Shown piece by piece: positions 1 through 8,964 of a stretch of 64,000 nt of DNA. The DNA lies in contig NZ_CP015594.1 in the NCBI RefSeq assembly GCF_001647675.1, positions 1,984,001 to 2,048,000 on the forward strand, written 5' to 3'. Numbering within the stretch: position 1 is the stretch's first letter; each line of letters begins with the position of its first letter. The notes below the pieces were generated by a model. That model had not been told where the DNA came from. It saw only the letters and a list, made by a program, of their open reading frames with translations, and made no database searches. The translations under genes were made by a program, and so were the position numbers. This stretch comes from Acinetobacter sp. NCu2D-2. Lineage in GTDB: Bacteria > Pseudomonadota > Gammaproteobacteria > Pseudomonadales > Moraxellaceae.

Positions 1-2148
1 GCCTTCAGGCTCAACACGCGCTTTCGACCCTTGCTTAATCGTACCGTCAGAACGCACCACCATTTCATTAAACAGTTTCGGGTTGGCAAGCGTTGCCCGT
101 TGTGCCGTTAAATGGTCGCCACGGTGTGTTGCATAAGAGTTAAAGTCTTCCTCAGGCAAGCCCATTTTCGCCAAATACTCACCCGCAGCCGAATCCAATA
201 CAATCGCATTTGATGGTGATAAATGATCGGTGGTAATGTTATCGCCCAAAATTGCCAGTGGACGCATATTGGCTAAAGTACGCGGTGCTGCCAATGCTCC
301 TTCCCAATATGGCGGACGACGGATATAGGTACTTTGCGGACGCCAATCATAGAGTGGACTTGGTGCTTTCTCAGCCTCACCCAAATCAAACATTGGAATA
401 TAAACTTTCTTAAACTGCTCAGGCTTTACCGAAGTTTTGACCAAAGCATCAATTTCTTCATCGGATGGCCAAATATCTTTCAGGTAAATTGGATTGCCGT
501 CTTTGTCCGTACCCAAAGCATCTTTTTCAATGTCAAAACGAATCGTCCCTGCAATCGCATAAGCCACAACCAATGGCGGAGAAGCCAAGAAGGCTTGTTT
601 TGCATAAGGATGAATACGACCATCGAAGTTACGGTTACCCGAAAGTACTGCTGTGGCATATAGGTCACGGTCGATGATTTCTTGCTGAATCTTTGGATCT
701 AACGCACCCGACATGCCGTTACAGGTGGTACATGCATACGCCACAATACCAAAACCAAGCTGTTCTAAATCTTTGAGTACGCCTGCTTCTTCCAAATACA
801 ACGCTGCTGCTTTAGACCCCGGTGCAAAAGATGATTTCACCCACGGTTTACGCACTAAGCCGAGTTCATTCGCTTTACGAGCAAGCAAACCCGCAGCAAC
901 CGTATTACGTGGGTTTGAGGTATTGGTACATGAGGTAATGGCAGCGATGATGATTGCGCCATCAGGCATTAAACCATCGGTACGATTTTCTACCACGCCT
1001 GCAATGCCTTTTTCTTTTAAATCACTTGTCGATACACGCGCATGTGGATTCGATGGCCCTGCAATATTACGGGTTACGGTTGATAAATCGAAACGTAACA
1101 CGCGTGGATATTCCGCTTGCTTCATGCTTGAGGCCCAAAGACCAATTTCTTTGGCATAGGTTTCAACCAGTTTGACTTGCTCAGGCTCACGACCGGTCAG
1201 GGTTAAATAATCAATGGTGTTTTGATCAATATAGAACATCGCAGCCGTTGCGCCATATTCAGGGGTCATATTGGAAATCGTGGCACGATCCCCCACCGAC
1301 ATACTGTCTGCACCTTCACCAAAAAATTCTAAATACGCACCGACCACACGTTCTTTACGTAAAAACTCGGTTAATGCCAACACAATATCGGTTGCGGTAA
1401 TCCCTGCTTGACGCTGACCTACAAGCTCGACACCAATAATATCGGGTAGACGCATCCAAGATGCACGACCAAGCATCACGTTCTCAGCCTCTAAGCCACC
1501 AACACCAATCGAAATCACACCCAAAGCATCGGTATGTGGCGTGTGTGAATCTGTACCTACACAGGTATCAGGGAAAGCCACACCATCACGGTTTTGAATC
1601 ACCGGTGACATTTTTTCTAAGTTAATTTGATGCATAATGCCGTTGCCTGCCGGAATCACATCGACATTTTCAAAGGCGGTTTTGGTCCATTCAATAAAGT
1701 GGAATCGGTCTTCATTTCGACGGTCTTCTACCGCACGGTTCTTCTCAAAAGCATCGGGGTCGAAACCGCCATATTCCACTGCCAATGAATGATCGACAAT
1801 CAGTTGTGTCGGCACGACTGGATTGACTTTAGATGGGTCGCCACCTTGTTCTGCAATGGCATCACGTAATCCTGCCAAATCGACCAATGCGGTTTGACCT
1901 AAGATGTCATGACACACCACACGCGCTGGATACCAAGGAAAATCATGCTCTTGCTTACGTTCAATCAGCTGACGTAAAGACTGTTCTAAAATGGCAGGAT
2001 CACAACGGCGTACCAACTGTTCTGCCAGTACTTTTGAGGTATATGGAAGTTTTGCATAAGCGCCTGGCTGAATATCTTCAACGGCTTGACGCACGTCATA
2101 GTATTCAAGCTGAGTACCTTGCAATGGTTTACGGTAGTTGTTATTCAT
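1..2148 (-). CDS. acnD: Fe/S-dependent 2-methylisocitrate dehydratase AcnD (3' end cut by window edge)
   Basis: This aconitase-superfamily enzyme dehydrates 2-methylcitrate to 2-methyl-cis-aconitate in the methylcitrate cycle of propionate breakdown. Seen: 716 open codons running off position 1, so roughly the last 150 residues (part of the swivel domain) lie outside. The N-terminus begins MNNNYRKPLQGTQLEYYD, which fits AcnD rather than AcnA. Iron-sulfur ligand motifs are present (SCTNTSNP and CTTCNG). The ATG at 2148 has an AGGA box six bases upstream. The gene is divergent from ygfZ. AcnD is usually the third gene after prpB-prpC and works with PrpF; the region upstream of acnD here carries no prp gene, so its partners, if linked, must lie beyond the left edge. 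An AcnA-type aconitase is the alternative and is less likely on sequence. Confidence 0.85.
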   Translation of the reverse strand, partial: MNNNYRKPLQGTQLEYYDVRQAVEDIQPGAYAKLPYTSKVLAEQLVRRCDPAILEQSLRQLIERKQEHDFPWYPARVVCHDILGQTALVDLAGLRDAIAEQGGDPSKVNPVVPTQLIVDHSLAVEYGGFDPDAFEKNRAVEDRRNEDRFHFIEWTKTAFENVDVIPAGNGIMHQINLEKMSPVIQNRDGVAFPDTCVGTDSHTPHTDALGVISIGVGGLEAENVMLGRASWMRLPDIIGVELVGQRQAGITATDIVLALTEFLRKERVVGAYLEFFGEGADSMSVGDRATISNMTPEYGATAAMFYIDQNTIDYLTLTGREPEQVKLVETYAKEIGLWASSMKQAEYPRVLRFDLSTVTRNIAGPSNPHARVSTSDLKEKGIAGVVENRTDGLMPDGAIIIAAITSCTNTSNPRNTVAAGLLARKANELGLVRKPWVKSSFAPGSKAAALYLEEAGVLKDLEQLGFGIVAYACTTCNGMSGALDPKIQQEIIDRDLYATAVLSGNRNFDGRIHPYAKQAFLASPPLVVAYAIAGTIRFDIEKDALGTDKDGNPIYLKDIWPSDEEIDALVKTSVKPEQFKKVYIPMFDLGEAEKAPSPLYDWRPQSTYIRRPPYWEGALAAPRTLANMRPLAILGDNITTDHLSPSNAIVLDSAAGEYLAKMGLPEEDFNSYATHRGDHLTAQRATLANPKLFNEMVVRSDGTIKQGSKARVEPEG

Positions 2149-2406
2149 AGCGTTCCTGCCTGATGTGACTTGTTCTAGCTTTGTGTTTTATGGATGTTTC
2201 ATCCTATTTATGCAGGCATAGTACACTGTCAAAACCCCATTTCCCAAATCTTATATTTTTCATAAACTTAAGACATATTTTGAGCATTTTTCTCTATTTT
2301 CAGCGCTTTAGTTTTAGAATTTATGCTCTAAATATGATTTTTTTTGAAAAATAGCGCAAAATTAGCCTTATTCTTTAGTCTTAAAATGTATACGCAAAGG
2401 TCATTT

Positions 2407-3129
2407 ATGAGCGATTTAGCCTTCTCCTCTTTTACTCTTAACGGTGTTGATGCCCAAAAGTTCTTACAAGGACAAGTGACCTTACATGTGGAACGTTTAG
2501 AGGAAAACACCACCCGCTATACCAGCATTTGTAATTTAAAAGGTCGTATTGTATTTGGTTTATGGCTGACCAAAATCAACAGCGAAAGTTTTGAAATTGT
2601 CACGGTAGCTGACCAAGCAGAAGACTTTGCCAAACACATTAAAAAGTTTGGTGCATTTTCAAAAATGAAACTTGAAGAAGCAGGTTCTGTATACCCAACT
2701 GCAAATGGTATTCAAACCATATTTACCGCTGAGCCGACAGATATTCAAGCATGGATTTTAACTGCGATTGAATCAGGTCAAGCTTTTATTCAAGCAGCAA
2801 GCGCAGAACTCTTCCAACCACAAGAATTACGTATGCATCAACGTGATGGCATTCACTACGACAAAGGCTGTTACTTGGGTCAGGAAGTGATTGCCCGTCT
2901 TTGGTTTAAAGCACAACCCAAAGCATGGTTGCATCTCATTTCAGGCACTACTGCTGCACCTCAAGTGGGTGAACAGTTACATAACAATGTCCAAGTCATC
3001 AATAGTGTTGCTGTAGACGGCGGTTATAAAGCGCTTGTGGTAGCAAAACCTGAAGCTCTAACAGACATTGATGTGACAGTACTTGAACTGCCAGAAGCTT
3101 TAAGTGGTGATGTAGCGCGTCCACAATAA
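2407..3129 (+). CDS. ygfZ: YgfZ/GcvT-domain folate-binding protein (Fe-S cluster maintenance)
   Basis: YgfZ (CAF17/COG0354) is a tetrahydrofolate-binding protein that supports assembly or repair of certain [4Fe-4S] enzymes such as MiaB. Seen: the family signature KGCYLGQE at about residues 153-160, with the conserved cysteine at 155, within a 240-residue protein; E. coli YgfZ is larger (about 326), so this is a compact member. I start at ATG 2407, preceded by AAAGG at 2396-2400; an in-frame ATG at 2344 would add 21 unlikely residues. It is divergent from acnD, itself an Fe-S enzyme, although a functional link is only inference. A hairpin terminator follows. Confidence 0.85.
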   Translation: MSDLAFSSFTLNGVDAQKFLQGQVTLHVERLEENTTRYTSICNLKGRIVFGLWLTKINSESFEIVTVADQAEDFAKHIKKFGAFSKMKLEEAGSVYPTANGIQTIFTAEPTDIQAWILTAIESGQAFIQAASAELFQPQELRMHQRDGIHYDKGCYLGQEVIARLWFKAQPKAWLHLISGTTAAPQVGEQLHNNVQVINSVAVDGGYKALVVAKPEALTDIDVTVLELPEALSGDVARPQ

Positions 3130-3139
3130 CAGAGCTTGA

Positions 3140-3171
3140 AAAAGCCAAAGTATTTAGGTATTTTGGCTTTT
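3140..3171 (+). terminator. rho-independent terminator after ygfZ
   Basis: A ten-base stem (AAAAGCCAAA pairing with TTTGGCTTTT) closes an 11-12-base loop. The trailing T run is short, so termination may be partial and the next gene may be reached by read-through. Confidence 0.6.
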
Positions 3172-3198
3172 AACTAAAAGTTAAATAAAAACAATAAT

Positions 3199-3732
3199 AT
3201 GAAAAATCAAACATTCGATTGGAATCATCATCTTATTGCAATTTACTATGGCATATTCTCATGCATTGCATTGTATAGACTCGTTCCCAATTATCTAGAA
3301 TACAAAGAGTATCTTTCTTTTTTAGAACATGTCACATGCCTCAGTTTAATGGTGCAGGCAGGTATCGCTTTAGTCGGGATGTATTGGTATTGGAAGCAAG
3401 ATACCCGAGGTTTAGTCGCCTTATATTGGATTAGCTTAAGCCTTAGTTTTGCGATTTTAACGCCGATTATTTTCCATATTCCTCAATTTACAATCACATT
3501 GATGCCGTATTTTGATTTCTCCAGCATGCATAACTCAACTGGATTCTTCTTTAAAATAGCCGACACATCTCAGTTGAGTCTTTTTAACCATCAAGGTTTT
3601 GGTTTTGGCATAAATATTATTGAGCTTTGCTTATTTTTAAGATTTAGAAAAATAGCCAAAAAAATAAATATATCTGTACATCCTTCTAAATTATTGAATA
3701 AGAGTAGACCATCCACCCCTTTTCCATTGTAA
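3199..3732 (+). CDS. hypothetical integral membrane protein (177 aa)
   Basis: I do not recognise a family. Seen: four hydrophobic stretches that could span the membrane, at about residues 11-30 (IYYGIFSCIALYRLV), 45-66, 73-97 and 133-150, with a basic C-terminal tail (FRKIAKKINISVHPSKLLNKSR). Aromatic residues are abundant. There is no signal peptide and no obvious catalytic motif. It lies 69 bases downstream of ygfZ behind a modest hairpin and ends at a strong bidirectional terminator, so it may be expressed alone or by read-through. The start ATG at 3199 has no clear ribosome-binding site (upstream sequence is aaataaaaacaataat), so expression is uncertain. Confidence 0.6.
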   Translation: MKNQTFDWNHHLIAIYYGIFSCIALYRLVPNYLEYKEYLSFLEHVTCLSLMVQAGIALVGMYWYWKQDTRGLVALYWISLSLSFAILTPIIFHIPQFTITLMPYFDFSSMHNSTGFFFKIADTSQLSLFNHQGFGFGINIIELCLFLRFRKIAKKINISVHPSKLLNKSRPSTPFPL

Positions 3733-3760
3733 AAAATCCTCCTATCTGGAGGATTTTTTT
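3731..3760. terminator. bidirectional terminator between convergent genes
   Basis: AAAAAATCCTCC pairs with GGAGGATTTTTT around a five-base loop. A and T tracts on both sides let it serve the membrane protein on the plus strand and the 83-aa gene on the minus strand. Confidence 0.85.
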
Positions 3761-3762
3761 AT

Positions 3763-4014
3763 TTAAAGATTAAAGTCATGGAATAACTTATTCATATCTT
3801 TAATCACATAGTCTTTAAAATGAAAAGCACGCGCATGTTTGGCATCAATACGGGCTGTTTTGCCTTCATGTTCAAAAATATACACTCGGTCTTCATGACT
3901 TACTAAAAACTTTTCACCCAAACGCATCAACAACGCATCAAATTTGTCTTCATCTGCAATACTGTCATCTTTGGCGATTTGATCGTACGCACGTTTAATG
4001 CCTTTTATAAACAT
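3763..4014 (-). CDS. small conserved-looking hypothetical protein (83 aa)
   Basis: I cannot assign a function. Seen: an 83-residue soluble, charged protein beginning MFIKGIKRAYDQIAKD with a mostly helical-looking N-terminal half, followed by a short beta-prone segment (EDRVYIFEHEGKTARIDAKHARAF) and a C-terminal helix. There is no signal peptide and no Cys pair. The stop is immediately next to the shared bidirectional terminator. Upstream of the ATG (minus strand) is GGAAATGACATC, giving a GGAA box about eight bases away. It is flanked by unrelated genes, so context does not help. Confidence 0.6.
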   Translation of the reverse strand: MFIKGIKRAYDQIAKDDSIADEDKFDALLMRLGEKFLVSHEDRVYIFEHEGKTARIDAKHARAFHFKDYVIKDMNKLFHDFNL

Positions 4015-4266
4015 GATGTCATTTCCTTGCCAATTTGAGAGCAGCGATTAAAACAAAGATTGATCAAGATAGAAAGCCATTCATAAGTTTTCTCAAGCAA
4101 TATGACATTAACCTATCTCATCTATACACAAATTCGATATTTACAAAGTTTAAAATCGTTTTATGATGGTTATAGATTTGACTCAAGACCAGAATCAAAT
4201 AACAACGAATTTTTGCTTTAAACAACACCAAGGAATTAGGTGCTGAATAATATAGGTTTAGGAACC

Positions 4267-5091
4267 ATGAAAAAAATCTTACTTGCTGCGTTAGTTGCAG
4301 TGTCTACTCAATTCACCTTTGCAAATACGGCGCCTGCTAGCACGCAAAAGGTCGATCCTGAATTTGCAAAAATTGAACAACTTGTAAATCAAAAGAATTT
4401 TAAAGGCGCATACAATGCCCTTTCAGCATTGGCAAACAAAGGCAATGCACAAGCCATTTACAACTTAGGCTATTTAACACAAACAGGTCAAGGCACGAAG
4501 AAAGATGAGAAACGTGCTATTCAGCTTTACCAACAAGCATCTGACAAAGGCTATCCAATTGCGAGCTATGTTCTCGGCAAAAACTATGCGGCAGGTACAC
4601 TTGGTTTAACTCAAGACATCAACAAAGCAAAACAGCTTTTTGATAAAGCATCTAAAAATGGCTTAATGGATGCATCCATCGATTATGCCGTATTGATGTT
4701 CTCTGAGAACAAACCTGAATCTGACAAAAAAGGTTTAGAGCGTTTAGCTCCACTGATCAAAGCAGGCAATCAGCAAGCCATTCATGCTAAAGCCTTATAT
4801 GACATCAGTAATGGCTTTAAGCTCAAAGATGACAAGCCAATTAAAGCAGGCTTAGAAAGCATTCAAAATTTGGCAAAACAAGGTTATATCCCAGCTTTAA
4901 TGGCAATGGGTAATATGCTGGCGAATGGTAAAATTGTGGAACAAAACCTGCCAGAAGCGAAAAAAATCTTTGGTGCTTTAGCAGAAAACAATGTACCTCA
5001 GGCAAAAGAATCTCTACAAACTGTTGAGAAAATGATTGCTGAACAAGGGAAAAAACCTGCTCAATCTGCAACAACACAAAAGAAAAGCTAA
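4267..5091 (+). CDS. secreted Sel1-like (TPR-type) repeat protein
   Basis: Sel1-like repeat proteins act as alpha/alpha scaffolds in protein complexes. Seen: a signal peptide (MKKILLAALVAVSTQFTFA) followed by several Sel1 repeats, for example around residues 60-95 (AIYNLGYLTQTGQG) and 100-135 (ASYVLGKNYAAGTLG), and further degenerate copies to about residue 245; the tail is Gln/Lys-rich. I start at ATG 4267, with GGAACC just upstream, because this places the signal peptide at the N-terminus; an upstream GTG at 4240 would add nine residues without purpose. The mature protein is probably periplasmic. Its partner is unknown. Confidence 0.8.
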   Translation: MKKILLAALVAVSTQFTFANTAPASTQKVDPEFAKIEQLVNQKNFKGAYNALSALANKGNAQAIYNLGYLTQTGQGTKKDEKRAIQLYQQASDKGYPIASYVLGKNYAAGTLGLTQDINKAKQLFDKASKNGLMDASIDYAVLMFSENKPESDKKGLERLAPLIKAGNQQAIHAKALYDISNGFKLKDDKPIKAGLESIQNLAKQGYIPALMAMGNMLANGKIVEQNLPEAKKIFGALAENNVPQAKESLQTVEKMIAEQGKKPAQSATTQKKS

Positions 5092-5101
5092 TCTCTAAAT
5101 T

Positions 5102-5128
5102 AAAAAAGCCCGAATAATCGGGCTTTTT
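5102..5128. terminator. terminator after the Sel1-repeat gene
   Basis: AAAAAGCCCG and CGGGCTTTTT form the stem around a six-base loop. It can act for the plus-strand gene and, in the opposite direction, for the minus-strand transporter. Confidence 0.85.
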
Positions 5129-5149
5129 CATGGCTGTTTTAAACTCATT

Positions 5150-6085
5150 CTAGGATAGATAATGCACCGCTTGGGTTAACCAAATACTTGTGATCACAAA
5201 ACCAAAGACTGTACTCAAGACCAATGCGGGTAAGGCTTTATCCTGTACACCATAATACTGTGCGAAAATCCCAAAGACAATTGGCATCGGCAATACCGCA
5301 ATTAAAGTCCCCACATATAAAGTTTCACGATCTGCACCGAACAGTTTTAAGCTGCCAAATATTACCAACGGCATCAAAATGCCTTTAATCAGCACCAAGC
5401 TTATCCCTTGCAGATTCATTTGCTTGAATTGCATCCCCATCAAACTAGCACCAATCACAAACAGTGCCAAAGGCGATGCTGTTAAACCGATACCTTTCAA
5501 AGTTTGAGCGACGACATCTGGTAGTTTAATACCCATCAATACACAGCCAATCCCAAGGACAATTGAGAGAATGACTGGATTCTTACAAATCCGAAGTAGC
5601 GTATCTTTTAACATCTGACCATGATGATCCTGACGCAGATGTAATCCCCTTTCTGCCAAGATCATCATTAAAGTCACGATCAATAAATTTTCAACAATCA
5701 AGGTCAGGGATAAATAAACCGCAGCATGTGAACCAATCAGCAAAGTCAGCACTGCAGTACCAATAAACCCTGTATTTGACATCGAGCCACCGACCGCAAG
5801 CACACTCGATTCTGTCAGAGAAGATTTAAAATATCCTCGGCATAGATAAAACCCGATCGCATAAATCAGTAAAGAGCCTAGACCATAGGCTAAAAAATAC
5901 GTTGGATGCCAAATTTGTGCTAAATCTTTTGAAGCCAATGCCTGTAATAAAAAAGCAGGCAACGCAATTTTAATGACAAATTGACTCATGCCTGTGATTA
6001 AAGCACTTTGAATAAATCCCGTTTTCGCAGAGAAATAACCTAAAGCCACCACAGCAAAGATAGGAAATAAAATATTTAACAGCAT
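5150..6085 (-). CDS. AEC-family (auxin efflux carrier-like) transporter
   Basis: AEC-family permeases move small organic anions or amino-acid-like substrates across the inner membrane. Seen: 311 residues that are almost all hydrophobic, beginning MLLNILFPIFAVVALGYF, with about ten predicted membrane segments in two halves of five, and the characteristic small and polar residues around PVILSIVLGIG and LPMPIVFG. Length is typical of the family (300-320). The substrate cannot be read from sequence; malate and auxin annotations should not be transferred. It lies 47 bases downstream of the flavin oxidoreductase gene on the same strand, so the two may be cotranscribed. Confidence 0.8.
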   Translation of the reverse strand: MLLNILFPIFAVVALGYFSAKTGFIQSALITGMSQFVIKIALPAFLLQALASKDLAQIWHPTYFLAYGLGSLLIYAIGFYLCRGYFKSSLTESSVLAVGGSMSNTGFIGTAVLTLLIGSHAAVYLSLTLIVENLLIVTLMMILAERGLHLRQDHHGQMLKDTLLRICKNPVILSIVLGIGCVLMGIKLPDVVAQTLKGIGLTASPLALFVIGASLMGMQFKQMNLQGISLVLIKGILMPLVIFGSLKLFGADRETLYVGTLIAVLPMPIVFGIFAQYYGVQDKALPALVLSTVFGFVITSIWLTQAVHYLS

Positions 6086-6132
6086 GAATCAATGCACCAT
6101 TTCAACATGATGGACAATATCCCTTAATCTGC

Positions 6133-7248
6133 TTATTCAGAGAATGCTGTGAATAATTTTTTGTATTCATGCGGCTGACAGCGTAAATATTGCGGTGCAA
6201 TTTCAATTTGTTCGCCTAACTCGGCAGCGGCTAACCATGGCCAACGTGGGTTAAATAGAATCGCACGCGCAATACCAATCGCGTCCGCGTGTTCATTCAC
6301 TAAAATATCTTCAGCTTGCTGTGCTTGAGTAATTAGCCCTACTGCAATTACAGGTGTCTGAACTACTTTCTTAATAGCTGCGGCATGTGGTACTTGGTAA
6401 TTCGGTCCAATCGCAATATTTTGATCAGGATGTAAACCTGCTGTAGAGACATGAATATAAGCAACATCCAGTTGTTCCAACGCTTTCGCGAGCTGAATGG
6501 AAGATTCTACATCCCAGCCATTCGCCTGATCCATCCAATCAGTTGCTGAAATTCGCACCCCCACAGGATATCCTTCAGGTACAACTGCTTTAATTGCTTG
6601 TACCACTTCAAGTACTAGGCGCATACGGTTTTCTAAGCAACCACCATAATTGTCTTGACGATGATTCGACAGCGGCGATAAAAACTGATGGAGTAAATAG
6701 CCATGCGCTGCATGGATTTCGATTAATGCAAAGCCAGCGTCTACAGCACGTTTTGCACTGGCAGCGAAGTCTTGAATGAGCGTTTGTATTTCTTGCTCAG
6801 ACAGTGCAAGCGGTGGATGATCTGATAATTGAAAAGCAATGTCACTCGGTGCAACTGTCTGCCAGCCACGCGCTTGGTGAGGTGCAATCTGCCCTTTACC
6901 TGTCCATGGTTTATCCACCGATGCTTTACGTCCCGCATGTGCAAGCTGCACTGCAAACGGCATCGGTGAAATATGCTGAATTTTATTTAATAAATCTTTT
7001 ATTTTTGTAGCTTGTTGATCATTCCAAAGACCAATATCTCCGTCACTAATTCGCCCATTGGGCTGCACAGCCGTGGCTTCAACAATGCATAAGCCTGCAC
7101 CTGACAAGGCATAATTTGCCCATTGTTGCTCATGCCAATACGTCACTTCAGCATCCGTATTTGCCGAATATTGGCACATCGGGGCAATCACGATACGGTT
7201 CTTTAATTCTAATGAAGCAAAATGAATCGGTTGAAAGAGCTGAGCCAT
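6133..7248 (-). CDS. NADH:flavin oxidoreductase, old yellow enzyme family (YqjM/NamA-like)
   Basis: This FMN-dependent ene-reductase reduces activated C=C bonds using NAD(P)H. Seen: a TIM-barrel protein of 371 residues with NRIVIAPMCQYSA near the N-terminus (the cysteine is characteristic of the thermophilic-like YqjM class), the HAAHGYLLHQFLSP motif providing the paired active-site residues, and a phosphate-binding end (VGLITQAQQAEDIL and ADAIGIARAILFNP). I use the second ATG (7248), which has AAGGA eight bases upstream; the ATG at 7254 is too close to that site. Natural substrates are often unknown in this family; detoxification of electrophiles is the usual inference. Confidence 0.85.
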   Translation of the reverse strand: MAQLFQPIHFASLELKNRIVIAPMCQYSANTDAEVTYWHEQQWANYALSGAGLCIVEATAVQPNGRISDGDIGLWNDQQATKIKDLLNKIQHISPMPFAVQLAHAGRKASVDKPWTGKGQIAPHQARGWQTVAPSDIAFQLSDHPPLALSEQEIQTLIQDFAASAKRAVDAGFALIEIHAAHGYLLHQFLSPLSNHRQDNYGGCLENRMRLVLEVVQAIKAVVPEGYPVGVRISATDWMDQANGWDVESSIQLAKALEQLDVAYIHVSTAGLHPDQNIAIGPNYQVPHAAAIKKVVQTPVIAVGLITQAQQAEDILVNEHADAIGIARAILFNPRWPWLAAAELGEQIEIAPQYLRCQPHEYKKLFTAFSE

Positions 7249-7289
7249 AAACATAATCCTTGTGATGCCAAACCATAATACGCATGCAT

Positions 7290-7320
7290 AAAAAACAGGC
7301 TACGAGAGCCTGTTCTTTTA
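7290..7320 (-). terminator. terminator downstream of the OprB-type porin gene
   Basis: On the minus strand an eight-base stem (AACAGGCT with AGCCTGTT) with a five-base loop is followed by a run of T residues. It separates the porin gene from the oxidoreductase gene. Confidence 0.8.
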
Positions 7321-7339
7321 TAACCTTATTCCTCTAATA

Positions 7340-8626
7340 TTAGAAGATAATTCGGCTTGTTAAACCTAATACCAACGCATTATCTACGTTATTTGTAGAG
7401 CCTGGATTAATCACATATTGAACATTTGGACGTAACATTAACCATGATGTTGCATTGTAGCTATAGTTTAATTCTACGTTATATTCAGCACTTGCGTTGT
7501 AAGCAAAATTTGGCTTTTCTTTAGTTTCTTGGCTAGCAATGAAACGATCATTAACATGAACACGGTTTACAGCCAAACCTAAAATATCATTTGGATGGCT
7601 ATCAACGAGACCAATGTATTTCACACCAACTTGTTGCGAATTATCGACTTTAGTTGTTACTCGATCATGCCAAGTAAAGTTTGCAAAGCTGTGTAAGCCT
7701 TGAAGGCCTGAACCCGTAGAAGTCAACTGTTGCTCAACCGCAATCCAACCACCAAAGGTACGATCTTCAGGCTGACCCGTTGCGATATCTTTTTGGTTCT
7801 TAACATCATCCGCGGTGTTATACATACCACCGATACGGTAACTACCCGGTAAACCATTTACAGCTTGTTTAGGTGTCCAAATCAATTCCACAGGAATGCT
7901 TACACCATCAGCATTGTCAGTGTCCAAACTCCAACCTTGTCCTTCGGCTTTAGCATTACCATTATCAGGATTGAATTCGTATACACCGACTTGTGCAGCA
8001 AGTTCTGGCGTTGCTTGATATTTAACACGACCACCCCATTGTGCTACAGGTGTGTTCATCCAAATTGTGCCTTGCCATTTACCCATTTGCGCTGCACAAA
8101 ATGCGGTGCTGGCAAAGTCACATGCCATCACGTTAAAGTCCATACCTAGACCTAAACGACCTGCTTTTACACTAATGCCTTGTTCTTTGAAATTCTTTTC
8201 AATCGAAAGCTCAGTTAAGCGGCTGTCTTGGTTACCACGACCAAATGTTCCCTGAACATTCGCCAATTGCGGTGCACTGCTATCTTGTAAGTCACGTACC
8301 GTAGTACTTTGACCTTGACGCGCTGTCATGACTGCACGAACAGTTACATCATTCCAACCCGCAAGTTTACCCATATCTAACTGAGTACCTAACCATAATT
8401 GTGATGATGTCAAAGGATCTTGCCCTTCATCACGGCCACCCTCTGCCAAGTAAGTGGTATCCGCTAATACATTCGCTTCAAACTTAATCCCTTGGTCCGC
8501 AAGTTCAGTACGTTTACCATTCCAGTCACCAAATAGGTATTTACCGTTTGGATCAAATGCAGATTCAGCATGAACTTGTGTCATACCAGCGAGGATAGCG
8601 ATTAAAGCGATGTTCAAATTTTTCAT
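7340..8626 (-). CDS. oprB: carbohydrate-selective porin, OprB family
   Basis: OprB-type porins form 16-stranded outer-membrane channels selective for sugars such as glucose. Seen: a signal peptide (MKNLNIALIAILAGMTQVHA), the typical start of the mature chain (KYLFGDWNGKRTELADQGIKF, shortened here), alternating beta-strand patterns throughout, and a C-terminal aromatic residue (GLTSRIIF) recognised by the Bam machinery. At 428 residues it matches the family. It is divergent from mutM. Many Acinetobacter oxidise glucose in the periplasm, so this porin may feed that route, but no glucose dehydrogenase gene is in the window and the specificity is inference. Confidence 0.85.
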   Translation of the reverse strand: MKNLNIALIAILAGMTQVHAESAFDPNGKYLFGDWNGKRTELADQGIKFEANVLADTTYLAEGGRDEGQDPLTSSQLWLGTQLDMGKLAGWNDVTVRAVMTARQGQSTTVRDLQDSSAPQLANVQGTFGRGNQDSRLTELSIEKNFKEQGISVKAGRLGLGMDFNVMACDFASTAFCAAQMGKWQGTIWMNTPVAQWGGRVKYQATPELAAQVGVYEFNPDNGNAKAEGQGWSLDTDNADGVSIPVELIWTPKQAVNGLPGSYRIGGMYNTADDVKNQKDIATGQPEDRTFGGWIAVEQQLTSTGSGLQGLHSFANFTWHDRVTTKVDNSQQVGVKYIGLVDSHPNDILGLAVNRVHVNDRFIASQETKEKPNFAYNASAEYNVELNYSYNATSWLMLRPNVQYVINPGSTNNVDNALVLGLTSRIIF

Positions 8627-8964
8627 AAGAAACCTAAATGCAGAGAGAGCTATGAAATCACCGAAGTGAGTAACATTTAGATGACAAAATTACATAACTT
8701 TTCATATATTTTCGCGACTTTATTTTTATCTTTTTGATAACTTTTTTTTATAATAAAACAATACAATGTATTAATCTAAACTTAAGGCCCTGTTTTTCAA
8801 ATATTTTTAAACATTTAAAAATTAGATATATCCTCAAAAAATAGTCATAATTTAGTTTATTTCTATTCTATCCACACCATCATCAGACTCTTACTCATCA
8901 TAAAAGCTTGCAATCATCTTCAATTCACCCAATATATGCATCATCTTTAACGCTCTATACAAAT
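8627..8964. other. AT-rich divergent intergenic region between oprB and mutM
   Basis: This 338-base stretch must hold the promoters of both flanking genes. It is very AT-rich with several T runs. I could not find a convincing sigma-70 promoter pair or operator, and see no small gene in it. Confidence 0.5.

Noticed and set aside
713..1159. 148-residue plus-strand frame
   Set aside because: It lies entirely antisense to acnD, whose reading is strongly supported; codon pattern is a mirror of the real gene.
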